From Nostoc sp. GT001 (GTDB lineage Bacteria > Cyanobacteriota > Cyanobacteriia > Cyanobacteriales > Nostocaceae), in NCBI RefSeq assembly GCF_030382115.1, contig NZ_JAUDRJ010000002.1, positions 209,311-222,012 on the forward strand: a stretch of DNA of 12,702 bases. Direction: 5' to 3'. The stretch's first letter is position 1. Each line of letters starts with the position of its first letter. Positions 1-6,229 of the stretch are shown here, piece by piece. The notes beneath the pieces were generated by a model, which was not told where the DNA came from, made no database searches, and was given only the letters and a program-made list of their open reading frames with translations. The position numbers were made by a program, and so were the translations under genes.

Positions 1-165
1 TTCAGTGCTACCATCTTGAATCCTCTGCTCAGATTTTGCGCTTTTTGAAGGTTGAAATCACTAACCTTTGTTCCAAATTTCATCACCTTGAAAGGGCTGG
101 TTTTCTACACTCATCAGCGCTATATGCTTGGTAAGTATTTTTATATACGCCATTGTTGGTTCATT
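1..165. other. Left-edge non-coding stretch with imperfect inverted repeat
   Basis: No convincing gene is visible here. The plus strand is open in frame 3 from the left edge to a stop near 132-134 (about 43 codons), so the end of a gene lying outside the window cannot be excluded. On the minus strand a 30-codon ORF (153 to 61) begins just after the repressor's stop, but it has no recognisable motif. An imperfect inverted repeat pairs AAGGTTGAAAT (48-58) with ATTTCATCACCTT (77-89) around an 18 nt loop. It could form a hairpin downstream of the repressor transcript, but there is no T-run to make it a convincing terminator. Confidence 0.3.
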
Positions 166-561
166 TCACTCATCTAAATGTTCTGCCAAAGAGGAATATA
201 AATTGATGATGTGATTGTCAGCCAAGCTGTAATAAACATTTTTACCTTCTCGACGATAACTGACTAAACGCATCGCTTTTAATAATCGCAATTGATGAGA
301 AACAGCTGATTCCGTCATTTTCATCAATGCAGCTAAATCACAAACACATAATTCTTGGGAGGCCAAAGCTGATATCAGCCGCAGACGATTCGGATCTCCA
401 AGTATTCCAAAGACTTCTGCCATTTGTTTTGCCTTGTCTATAGACAAGATTTGTGTTTGAATTGACCGCACATTATCCAGATGCACCAAATGGGTATCAC
501 ACTTTGGTACGCCTGCATTTTGAAGCAATACCAACTCTTCTTCGCTTTGGCGCTTGTTCAT
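166..561 (-). CDS. ziaR: SmtB/ZiaR-type zinc-sensing ArsR-family repressor
   Basis: A cytoplasmic winged-helix repressor of the ArsR/SmtB family, expected to release its operator when it binds Zn(II) or a related metal. With the ATG at 561 as residue 1 (131 aa), helix alpha-3 carries ELCVCDLA with Cys72 and Cys74. The recognition helix is SESAVSHQLR-like (TESAVSHQLR). Helix alpha-5 carries Asp115, His117, His128 and Glu131, in exactly the spacing of SmtB's D104/H106/H117/E120. An N-terminal Cys21/His24 could complete an alpha-3N site, as in ZiaR. Both metal-site types therefore look intact. An in-frame TTG at 579 would add six residues; I prefer the ATG, though neither start has a clear Shine-Dalgarno. 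The gene is divergent from a zinc-type ATPase and shares a 12-2-12 operator with it, which points to ZiaR. Anabaena AztR is the close alternative name. Confidence 0.9.
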   Translation of the reverse strand: MNKRQSEEELVLLQNAGVPKCDTHLVHLDNVRSIQTQILSIDKAKQMAEVFGILGDPNRLRLISALASQELCVCDLAALMKMTESAVSHQLRLLKAMRLVSYRREGKNVYYSLADNHIINLYSSLAEHLDE

Positions 562-618
562 GGCATTAAGTATAGGCAATGGTTATCACTTTCAATTTTA
601 ACTAAAATTAAAGTATTG

Positions 619-644
619 TACAGTTGAACATCTATTCAATTGTT
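619..644. promoter_or_regulatory. SmtB/ZiaR-type 12-2-12 operator
   Basis: The core TTGAACA-TC-TATTCAA (624-639) is an imperfect palindrome with 6 of 7 arm positions paired. Extended to 12-2-12 (619-644), 9 of 12 positions pair. This matches the TGAACA-N2-TATTCA architecture known for cyanobacterial SmtB-class operators. It sits between the divergent repressor and ATPase genes, so one site could control both. It is the only good match I found in the window. Confidence 0.75.
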
Positions 645-654
645 GTATTAGAAT
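624..654 (+). promoter_or_regulatory. Candidate promoter of the zinc ATPase gene
   Basis: TTGAAC (624-629) could act as a -35 and TAGAAT (649-654) as a -10. The 19 bp spacer is longer than the 17 bp optimum. The -35 would lie inside the repressor operator, so a bound repressor would block polymerase. Transcription would start near 661, leaving a leader of about 30 nt with no strong Shine-Dalgarno before the ATG at 691. This is a by-eye assignment only. Confidence 0.3.
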
Positions 655-690
655 ATTGGCAGTTAACTTTTTTGCCTTGGTTGTAATGCC

Positions 691-3165
691 ATGACTCAAA
701 CTCCTTCTCTCAAAAGCCAAACTTTGCAAATTGGTGGTATGGACTGCGGAAGCTGCGCCAAGACGATTGAAGTCGGTTTGCAGCAGTTAAATGGTGTTAC
801 AGAAGTAAAAGTAAACTTTACGACAGGCAAAGCCAGGATTTCCTATAACCCAGAAGTCTTGAGTGAAAAGACTATCTATGACCAAATTAGAAGTTTGGGT
901 TATGCGGTTGAACAGAGTCATGACCATAACGTCGATGTAACTCCTGTGAAAATGCTACAACTACAAATCGGCGGGATGGATTGTGGCAGCTGTGCCAAGA
1001 CGATTGAGGCTGGGGTGCAGAAGATAATAGGCGTAAAACAAGCATCGGTCAGCTTTGCCAGCGAACGATTGCAAGTATCCTATGACCCGCAACTGGTAAA
1101 TGAGACGGCAATTTATGATCGGATTAAAAGTTTGGGTTATACAGTTGAGGAGGGTGTTGAGGCAAGTTCCCATCATCATACTGATTCTTGCGATGGCGAA
1201 ACGCCCGCCGTAAGCGATCGTGAGTACGAACACCAACACGAAAAGCCAATAAACAAGCCAAAACAAAAGTCAGACCTGGCAAGCTGGAGATTCTGGATTG
1301 AAAATCGCCGGGGGCAGAGTGTCATACTTGCAGGTATAGGCTTAGTTTTGGGCTTAATTTCTCAAAATCTAGCGCTACCTATTTGGGTAGCACGGGCTTT
1401 CTATGGCATCGGCATAGTAATTACTGGCTATCCGATCGCACGGGCTGGTTTATTTGAATTGCGCTTGCGCCGCGCCGATATGAATCTGCTGATGACGATT
1501 TCGGTGATTGGGGCTGTAATTTTAGGGGACTGGTTTGAAGGGGCGCTAGTCGTCTTTTTGTTCACTTTTGGTACAACACTGCAAGTTTTCACCTTTGGTC
1601 GCACTCGCAATGCCATTCGCTCCCTGATGGATTTGACTCCGCCCACTGCTACCGTCAAGCGGAATGGTCAGGAGGTGACAGTTTCCGTCGAAAGTATTCA
1701 GCTAGGTGAAACTTTGACAATTCGACCAGGAGGGCGTGTGGCGTTGGATGGTGTAGTTGTTTCTGGCGCAAGCGCCATCGATCAGTCTCCAATTACAGGA
1801 GAATCAATTCCAGAAGATAAAGCTCCAGGTGATAATGTCTTTGCTGGGACACTGAATCAGACAGGCTTTTTAGAAGTCAAAGTTACTCACACTGCTAGCG
1901 ATACAACTGTTGCCAAAATTATTAATCTTGTGGAACAAGCTCAAGAAAGCCGCGCACCCTCGCAGCAGTGGGTGGATAAGTTTGCAGAGGTTTACACACC
2001 GATAGTCATTTTAGCAGCGATCGCCATTGCTTTAATACCACCGTTGGCATTTGCTCAATCGTTCAACGTCTGGCTTTACCGGGCATTGGTGATGTTAGTA
2101 ATAGCCTGCCCCTGTGCTTTAGTAATTTCTACTCCTGTCTCGATTGTTAGCGCCATTGGTGCAGCAACTCGTAAGGGCGTTTTGTTCAAAGGGGGTAATG
2201 CGCTGGAAACGGCTGGACGTTTGACTACTTTTGCTTTTGATAAAACTGGTACGATTACGCAAGGACTACCCGTTGTACAGAAGGTTTATGACCTTGGCAA
2301 GGTAAGCGCAAACATGGTATTACTGATTGCAGCTTCAGTTGAGCAACAGTCTGAGCATCCCCTCTCCAAGGCAATTGTAGCCAAGGCTCACGATCAAGGG
2401 ATGGAGTTAGAAACACCTATTAACTTTACTGCACTACCTGGGAAAGGGATTCAGGCGAACTTTAAGGAGCAGTTATACTTCATAGGCAATCAACGGTTGT
2501 TTTTAGACCAAGGTATTCGCTTATCTGGTGAAGCTGAATATTTGTTAGCTTCTATTGAACAACTCGGTCAAATTCCGGTGCTGGTAGGAACAAATGAAGG
2601 GTTATTAGGAGCGATCGCACTTTCTGATGGTATTCGCTTGGAAGCGACGGAAGCCCTGCGACAGTTGAAGCGGGTTGGATTAAAGCGATTAGTAATGCTA
2701 ACGGGCGATCGTACTGCCGTTGCTAAACAGATTGCCCAGCAAGTTGGAATTACAGAGTACCGGGCAGAACTGCTACCAAAAGATAAACTTGAAGAAATTC
2801 AACTTCTGCGTCAAACAGGAGTAGTAGGTATGGTTGGAGATGGTATTAACGATGCTCCTGCGCTTGCTGCTGCGGATATTAGTTTTGCAGTTGGTGGAAT
2901 AGATATTGCTCTGGAGACAGCAGATGTCGTGATCGTAGGAAGTGACCTGAGACGACTTGCTTATGCAGTAGAACTAAGCCGTCGCACTGTATCTGTAATT
3001 AAACAGAATGTTGTCTTTTCTTTAGTAACAAAAGGTTTATTTCTGCTATTAGGAACCTTTGGGTTTGTTGGGTTAGCTGTAGCTGTTTTAGCAGATACAG
3101 GGACTTCCTTATTAGTTACTGCAAATGGAATGCGGCTATTTAGAACCAAGGCTGTCAAGGATTAA
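691..3165 (+). CDS. ziaA: P1B-2-type Zn/Cd/Pb-exporting ATPase with two HMA domains
   Basis: An inner-membrane pump that uses ATP to move Zn(II), and probably Cd(II)/Pb(II), out of the cytoplasm; 824 aa. Two tandem heavy-metal-associated domains lie at about 10-75 and 89-153, each with GMDCGSC (Cys19/22 and Cys98/101). A His/Cys/acid-rich linker follows at about 157-195. The catalytic core has TGES (369-372, actuator), the metal-site CPC in TM6 (473-475), DKTGT with phosphorylated Asp517, an SEHPLSK nucleotide-binding motif, and GDGIND (716-721). The C-terminal helix has ADTGTSLLVTANGMRL with Asp802, the acidic ligand typical of ZntA/CadA-type zinc pumps rather than copper pumps. It is divergent from the SmtB-type repressor and shares its operator, so metal-induced derepression is expected. 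Synechocystis ZiaA has, as I recall, one HMA; the duplication resembles CadA/AztA variants. The start ATG lacks a strong Shine-Dalgarno. Confidence 0.93.
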   Translation: MTQTPSLKSQTLQIGGMDCGSCAKTIEVGLQQLNGVTEVKVNFTTGKARISYNPEVLSEKTIYDQIRSLGYAVEQSHDHNVDVTPVKMLQLQIGGMDCGSCAKTIEAGVQKIIGVKQASVSFASERLQVSYDPQLVNETAIYDRIKSLGYTVEEGVEASSHHHTDSCDGETPAVSDREYEHQHEKPINKPKQKSDLASWRFWIENRRGQSVILAGIGLVLGLISQNLALPIWVARAFYGIGIVITGYPIARAGLFELRLRRADMNLLMTISVIGAVILGDWFEGALVVFLFTFGTTLQVFTFGRTRNAIRSLMDLTPPTATVKRNGQEVTVSVESIQLGETLTIRPGGRVALDGVVVSGASAIDQSPITGESIPEDKAPGDNVFAGTLNQTGFLEVKVTHTASDTTVAKIINLVEQAQESRAPSQQWVDKFAEVYTPIVILAAIAIALIPPLAFAQSFNVWLYRALVMLVIACPCALVISTPVSIVSAIGAATRKGVLFKGGNALETAGRLTTFAFDKTGTITQGLPVVQKVYDLGKVSANMVLLIAASVEQQSEHPLSKAIVAKAHDQGMELETPINFTALPGKGIQANFKEQLYFIGNQRLFLDQGIRLSGEAEYLLASIEQLGQIPVLVGTNEGLLGAIALSDGIRLEATEALRQLKRVGLKRLVMLTGDRTAVAKQIAQQVGITEYRAELLPKDKLEEIQLLRQTGVVGMVGDGINDAPALAAADISFAVGGIDIALETADVVIVGSDLRRLAYAVELSRRTVSVIKQNVVFSLVTKGLFLLLGTFGFVGLAVAVLADTGTSLLVTANGMRLFRTKAVKD

Positions 3166-3170
3166 TATTA

Positions 3171-3207
3171 GCGGGCGATGCTGCAAAGCAGCCGCTACGC
3201 GAACGCC
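3171..3207. repeat. Nostoc-type interspersed palindromic repeat
   Basis: A GC-rich segment just after the ATPase stop, in otherwise AT-rich spacer. It contains the perfect stem-loop GCTGC-AAA-GCAGC (3180-3192), followed by a CGCTACGCGAACGCC-type tail. It resembles the short interspersed palindromes scattered through Nostoc-group genomes; this is from memory, not a search. The hairpin could stabilise the 3' end of the ATPase mRNA. It is not followed by a T-run, so I do not call it a terminator. Confidence 0.5.
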
Positions 3208-3217
3208 ATAATTAAAG

Positions 3218-3338
3218 ATACAGCAGTTTTCGTGTGCATGAAGTACAAATTTACAGGTTGTGAGGCAGGAGGCAGAAAGTTTGTATATTTGATTTTGAGT
3301 CCTGCATTTATACTTCACCTACTTGCAAACTGCTGTAT
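3218..3338. mobile_element. MITE-like element, 121 bp, with terminal inverted repeats
   Basis: The ends are perfect 12 bp inverted repeats: ATACAGCAGTTT (3218-3229) and AAACTGCTGTAT (3327-3338). Subterminal TGAAGTA (3239-3245) pairs with TACTTCA (3311-3317) at similar offsets from each end. The interior has no credible gene; the open frames that cross it are short and differ on each strand. An internal purine-rich GAGGCAGGAGGCAG tract resembles filler common in Nostoc spacers. Small size, inverted ends and lack of coding capacity fit a non-autonomous miniature element. A target-site duplication is not clear; at most a 2 bp TA. Confidence 0.6.
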
Positions 3339-3490
3339 ATCTATTGCTGAGTCAGATTAGGTGACATACCCAATATGCACAGACAGTAAAACTTTTAGTA
3401 GCTTTAAATTGTCTTAGATATCCCATTTTTTACTTTTAAAATATGTTCCATTTCTTCAAATTTCCTCAACTTTCGCATTAGAGGCGTTGA

Positions 3491-4183
3491 ATGCAAAAAA
3501 AAATAATTATGAATTTCACTAACCAAAAATTGGGACATTACCACTATCCCTACACTAAAGCTGTAGAGAGTACACAAAACTTAGAGTTACTTTGGGTTAT
3601 TTTAGGGCTGCGAAGTAGCCTATTCCTAATAGAATTAGGAGTTGGACTTTGGGATAGTAGTTTGTCACTTTTAGCAGGTTCGGGACACCTATTTTCTGAT
3701 GTAGTGACTTTGGGATTGACAGTGTTAGTAGTCTGGTTAACAGAGCGTCAATCTTCGGGTGAAACGAATTTTAAGTACCAGCAAATAGAAGCTTGGGTAG
3801 GATTACTAAATGGGGTGAGTTTAGTAACTTTAGCTGGTTTCATTGCTTTAGAAGCTGTGGAACGTCTTCAAAATCCTCAACCTGTATCAGGCTTACCCAT
3901 GCTGGCTGTAGCTACCTTGAGCATAGTAATTAACGGCTTAACTATCCAACCATTGCACAAACATAGTCATCATAATTTGAATCTGCGGGGAGTTTTCTTA
4001 CATGGGATTGCTGATGCTGGCAGTTCTATCGGTGTAATTTTGGCTGCTGGTTGTGTTTATTTTTTTAATTGGCTATGGGCAGATGCAGTAGCTAGTTTAC
4101 TGGTTGCCTTGTTTTTGAGCATCAGTGCTATTTCTCTAATTAAAGATAGTCTGAGGCAGTTTCAACTTACTTGCAAGCTATGA
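3491..4183 (+). CDS. Short cation diffusion facilitator (CDF) lacking the C-terminal domain
   Basis: A predicted inner-membrane metal/proton antiporter of the CDF family, 230 aa, probably exporting Zn(II) or a similar divalent cation. Six hydrophobic segments are visible. TM2 carries GHLFSD with His66 and Asp70, and TM5 carries HGIAD with His171 and Asp175, the paired HxxxD sites of zinc-type CDFs. A short His loop (LHKHSHH, about 155-161) lies between TM4 and TM5, as in ZitB-like zinc carriers. The protein ends just after TM6, whereas most bacterial CDFs are about 290-320 aa with a cytoplasmic ferredoxin-like dimerisation domain. Only 84 bp separate its stop from the next gene, so a frameshifted remnant of that domain would not fit. 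GAGG at 3481-3484 supports the ATG at 3491; an internal ATG (3509) is the alternative. The exported-protein gene follows on the same strand and may be co-transcribed. Confidence 0.85.
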   Translation: MQKKIIMNFTNQKLGHYHYPYTKAVESTQNLELLWVILGLRSSLFLIELGVGLWDSSLSLLAGSGHLFSDVVTLGLTVLVVWLTERQSSGETNFKYQQIEAWVGLLNGVSLVTLAGFIALEAVERLQNPQPVSGLPMLAVATLSIVINGLTIQPLHKHSHHNLNLRGVFLHGIADAGSSIGVILAAGCVYFFNWLWADAVASLLVALFLSISAISLIKDSLRQFQLTCKL

Positions 4184-4267
4184 CGTTCGCTTCAGTTTGA
4201 CACCTTGTCTCTTGACAGAAGCGATCGCCATAGTTAAGAATTCGACTACCAGCTGCCATGCACCACA

Positions 4268-4885
4268 ATGTCACACCAATCAAAGATTAATATAAGCTTG
4301 ATGGGAGCGGTATTTCTGTCACTGCTCGTCACCCCAGTGTTAGCACATAACATTCAACTATCGGGGGATGTGGCTGGTACTTGGCACGTTGAACCAAATC
4401 ACAGTCCCAAAGCAGGAGAAACAGCGAGAGTCTGGATTGCACTTACCCGCAAGGGAGGTAAAATCTTGCCAGTGTCGGAGGCGAATTGCCAAATGGCTGT
4501 CTACTCTCAACCTCGTAAACAGAAAGATTCGCCTGTGCTACAGCCTACGGTGCAAGCGATTTCAGTTGAGAGATATCAAGGTATTCCTGGTGCAGATGTT
4601 GTTTTTCCTAAAACAGGAGCTTATCAGTTAGAGTTAGGTTGCACTCCCAAAGTCGAAAGTAATTTTAAACCCTTCCAGATGCAGTATGAGGTAGTAGTAG
4701 CTAGTGGTGTAGCAGCATCGACACCAGCACCAGTTACAAGTTATCAAAAAACTGAGCAAGAATTACCATCCAGTCAGTCAACCAAGTCTGGAAATCAATG
4801 GTTTCCTGGAGCTATGGCGCTCGGTGTCATGATTGCAGGTTTGGGAACCTTTTGGTGGATGAAGCAAAGGACGAAAGTCAAATAA
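4268..4885 (+). CDS. Exported, C-terminally membrane-anchored protein of unknown function
   Basis: A 205 aa protein I cannot assign to a characterised family, though it resembles an uncharacterised cyanobacterial group that shares the AHN N-terminus and an ALTRKGGK stretch. Residues 1-26 form a signal peptide ending TPVLA, so cleavage would leave His27 as the first mature residue. His40, Glu42 and His45 (HVEPNH) follow shortly after. The body (about 27-148) reads as beta-strands, probably an Ig-like sandwich, with GIPGADVVFPKTGAYQLEL as its most distinctive part. Cys74 and Cys125 could form a disulfide. A Ser/Thr/Pro/Gln-rich linker (about 150-175) leads to one C-terminal transmembrane helix (about 178-197) ending in WWMKQRTKVK, so the domain should face the periplasm or lumen. 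It lies 84 bp after the CDF gene and converges on the sigma gene 29 bp away. A metal-binding partner of the exporters is plausible but is inference. Confidence 0.75.
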   Translation: MSHQSKINISLMGAVFLSLLVTPVLAHNIQLSGDVAGTWHVEPNHSPKAGETARVWIALTRKGGKILPVSEANCQMAVYSQPRKQKDSPVLQPTVQAISVERYQGIPGADVVFPKTGAYQLELGCTPKVESNFKPFQMQYEVVVASGVAASTPAPVTSYQKTEQELPSSQSTKSGNQWFPGAMALGVMIAGLGTFWWMKQRTKVK

Positions 4886-4914
4886 CTACTACAAACTTTC
4901 AAAATTAAGGAGCA

Positions 4915-5913
4915 TCAGCCAGCTAGATAGCTACGTGAGTTAACCCCATATCTTCGTAGAAGTGTGAGAGCTTGTTGTTCCACTTGTCGCACTCGTTCCC
5001 GACAAATGCCCATACGTTGACTAATCTGTACCAGGGTAAGTTCGTGTCCACCTGCTAAACCAAAGCGCAAGATTAATACTTCCTTTTGCTGGGGAGTCAG
5101 CTTTGCTAATAGGTTGTGAATGTCTTGATAGAGTAATTCCCGCTCGGCGTAGCGTTCGGGAGATATTCCATCATCCTCCAGCATATCCTGCAATTGAGTA
5201 TCCTGCTCAGGCCCAATTCCCATATCTAAGGAAACAGGTTGACGAGCAAACTGCAAACATTCTCGAATCTGACTGGGTTCCAGATTAAGCGCTTGGGCGA
5301 TTTCAGTCACGTCGGCAGTGTGACCAAGCTTTTGAGATAACTCTCGTTGAACACGCTTAATTTTGTTCAGCTTCTCAGCGATGTGAATGGGTAAACGAAT
5401 GGTGCGGGATTGTTGTGCGATCGCTCGTGTAATTCCCTGACGAATCCACCAGTAAGCATAAGTAGAAAACTTGTATCCAAGAGTTGGATCAAATTTCTCT
5501 ACCCCTCGTTCTAGCCCCAATGTACCTTCTTGAATTAAGTCTAGAAACTCAATATTGCGTTTCTGGTATTTTTTAGCAATAGATACCACTAGCCGCAGAT
5601 TAGCCTGAATCATCTTCTGTTTGGCAATTTGTCCTTGACTTAGTTGTTGCAGCAGCACATTTTCTTTCAATTGCATCTTGTCAGCCCATTCTTGCAGAGT
5701 AGGTTCACGCTGTAATTTTTCAGATACTTCTTCCTTCGCAGTAATAATTGCCATCATTTGCTGAACTTGTTTAGCAAAAAAAATTTCTTGCTCATGGGTT
5801 AACAGAGGTATACGTCCAATTTGATGAAGATAGATACGCACTATATCTGCTGTAGATGAAAAATCGTTATTCTTGCTCTTAAGTTTAGTTACTTGGGATG
5901 CTGAATTAGGCAT
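4915..5913 (-). CDS. Group 2 (SigB-type) RNA polymerase sigma-70 factor
   Basis: A non-essential-type primary-like sigma factor that directs RNA polymerase to stress or nutrient-responsive promoters. With the ATG at 5913 it is 332 aa, which I recall as the size of Anabaena SigB. Region 1.2 is near 23-55 (DIVRIYLHQIGRIPLLT). Region 2 is near 97-170 and includes LDLIQEGTLGLERGVEKFD and the melting/-10 helix YKFSTYAYWWIRQGITRAI. Region 3 begins at RTIRLPIHIAEKL, and region 4 (about 265-325) contains the -35 helix-turn-helix with CRERVRQVEQQAL. There is no long acidic region 1.1, as expected for group 2. An upstream TTG (5955) and an ATG (5931) are in frame, but the GGAGG at 5925-5929 favours 5913. 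It lies 316 bp downstream of the RND gene on the same strand. The paralogue (sigB, sigB2 and so on) cannot be settled here. Confidence 0.9.
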   Translation of the reverse strand: MPNSASQVTKLKSKNNDFSSTADIVRIYLHQIGRIPLLTHEQEIFFAKQVQQMMAIITAKEEVSEKLQREPTLQEWADKMQLKENVLLQQLSQGQIAKQKMIQANLRLVVSIAKKYQKRNIEFLDLIQEGTLGLERGVEKFDPTLGYKFSTYAYWWIRQGITRAIAQQSRTIRLPIHIAEKLNKIKRVQRELSQKLGHTADVTEIAQALNLEPSQIRECLQFARQPVSLDMGIGPEQDTQLQDMLEDDGISPERYAERELLYQDIHNLLAKLTPQQKEVLILRFGLAGGHELTLVQISQRMGICRERVRQVEQQALTLLRRYGVNSRSYLAG

Positions 5914-5924
5914 GAATAGGTTAG

Positions 5925-5929
5925 CCTCC
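5925..5929 (-). promoter_or_regulatory. Shine-Dalgarno GGAGG deciding the sigma-factor start
   Basis: On the minus strand GGAGG lies 11 nt before the ATG at 5913. The two upstream in-frame candidates (TTG at 5955, ATG at 5931) have only AT-rich sequence ahead of them. The spacing is slightly long but acceptable. Confidence 0.55.
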
Positions 5930-5954
5930 ATTGAATCAATATTGAATAAATTCA

Positions 5955-6084
5955 AAAGTTTAAAAAATTATAAATAAACATAAATTAATGAGATGAGAAA
6001 TATTCTAAGATTCCTCACCAGATCCATCTGAAGCACCTTCTATTGACGGTTTACTAAATTTATTAAAGTTTGAAAAATTGTAAA
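5955..6084 (-). repeat. Duplicated 20 bp block with -10-like cores upstream of the sigma gene
   Basis: Two direct copies at 5955-5974 and 6065-6084 agree at 18 of 20 positions and are 110 bp apart. Read toward the sigma gene, copy 1 contains TATAAT (5972-5967) and copy 2 contains TACAAT (6082-6077), both good -10 hexamers. Neither has a convincing -35 at 17 bp. They may be two related promoters or a regulator's paired sites; low sequence complexity is a caution. The rest of the 5914-6229 spacer is AT-rich, with no gene or terminator that I can see. Confidence 0.4.
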
Positions 6085-6229
6085 GTTGCTCATTAAACAA
6101 GAGACATAGTTATCAAAGCTTTTAATATTGTTAATTTTTACAAATCAGAAGGAGGGGGAATATTTTTGACAGTTGATTGTTTTAGAAGGTGAAAACTATA
6201 AAATTCACATTTCATTCCTATCGCCCAAA

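Noticed and set aside
3136..3360. Two overlapping 60-codon frames on opposite strands between the ATPase and CDF genes
   Set aside because: Both run through the palindromic repeat and the MITE-like element, overlap each other, and show no motif or ribosome binding site.
3409..3436. Possible CDF promoter (TTGTCT, 16 bp, TACTTT)
   Set aside because: Both hexamers are weak, and several equally poor alternatives exist in this AT-rich stretch.
4184..4267. Missing CDF C-terminal domain hidden by a frameshift
   Set aside because: The spacer is only 84 bp, far too short for the roughly 80-90 residue domain, and no frame in it resembles one.
4368..4631. 87-codon plus-strand frame inside the exported-protein gene
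   Set aside because: It is a +1-frame shadow of a gene that has a signal peptide, a coherent domain and an anchor.
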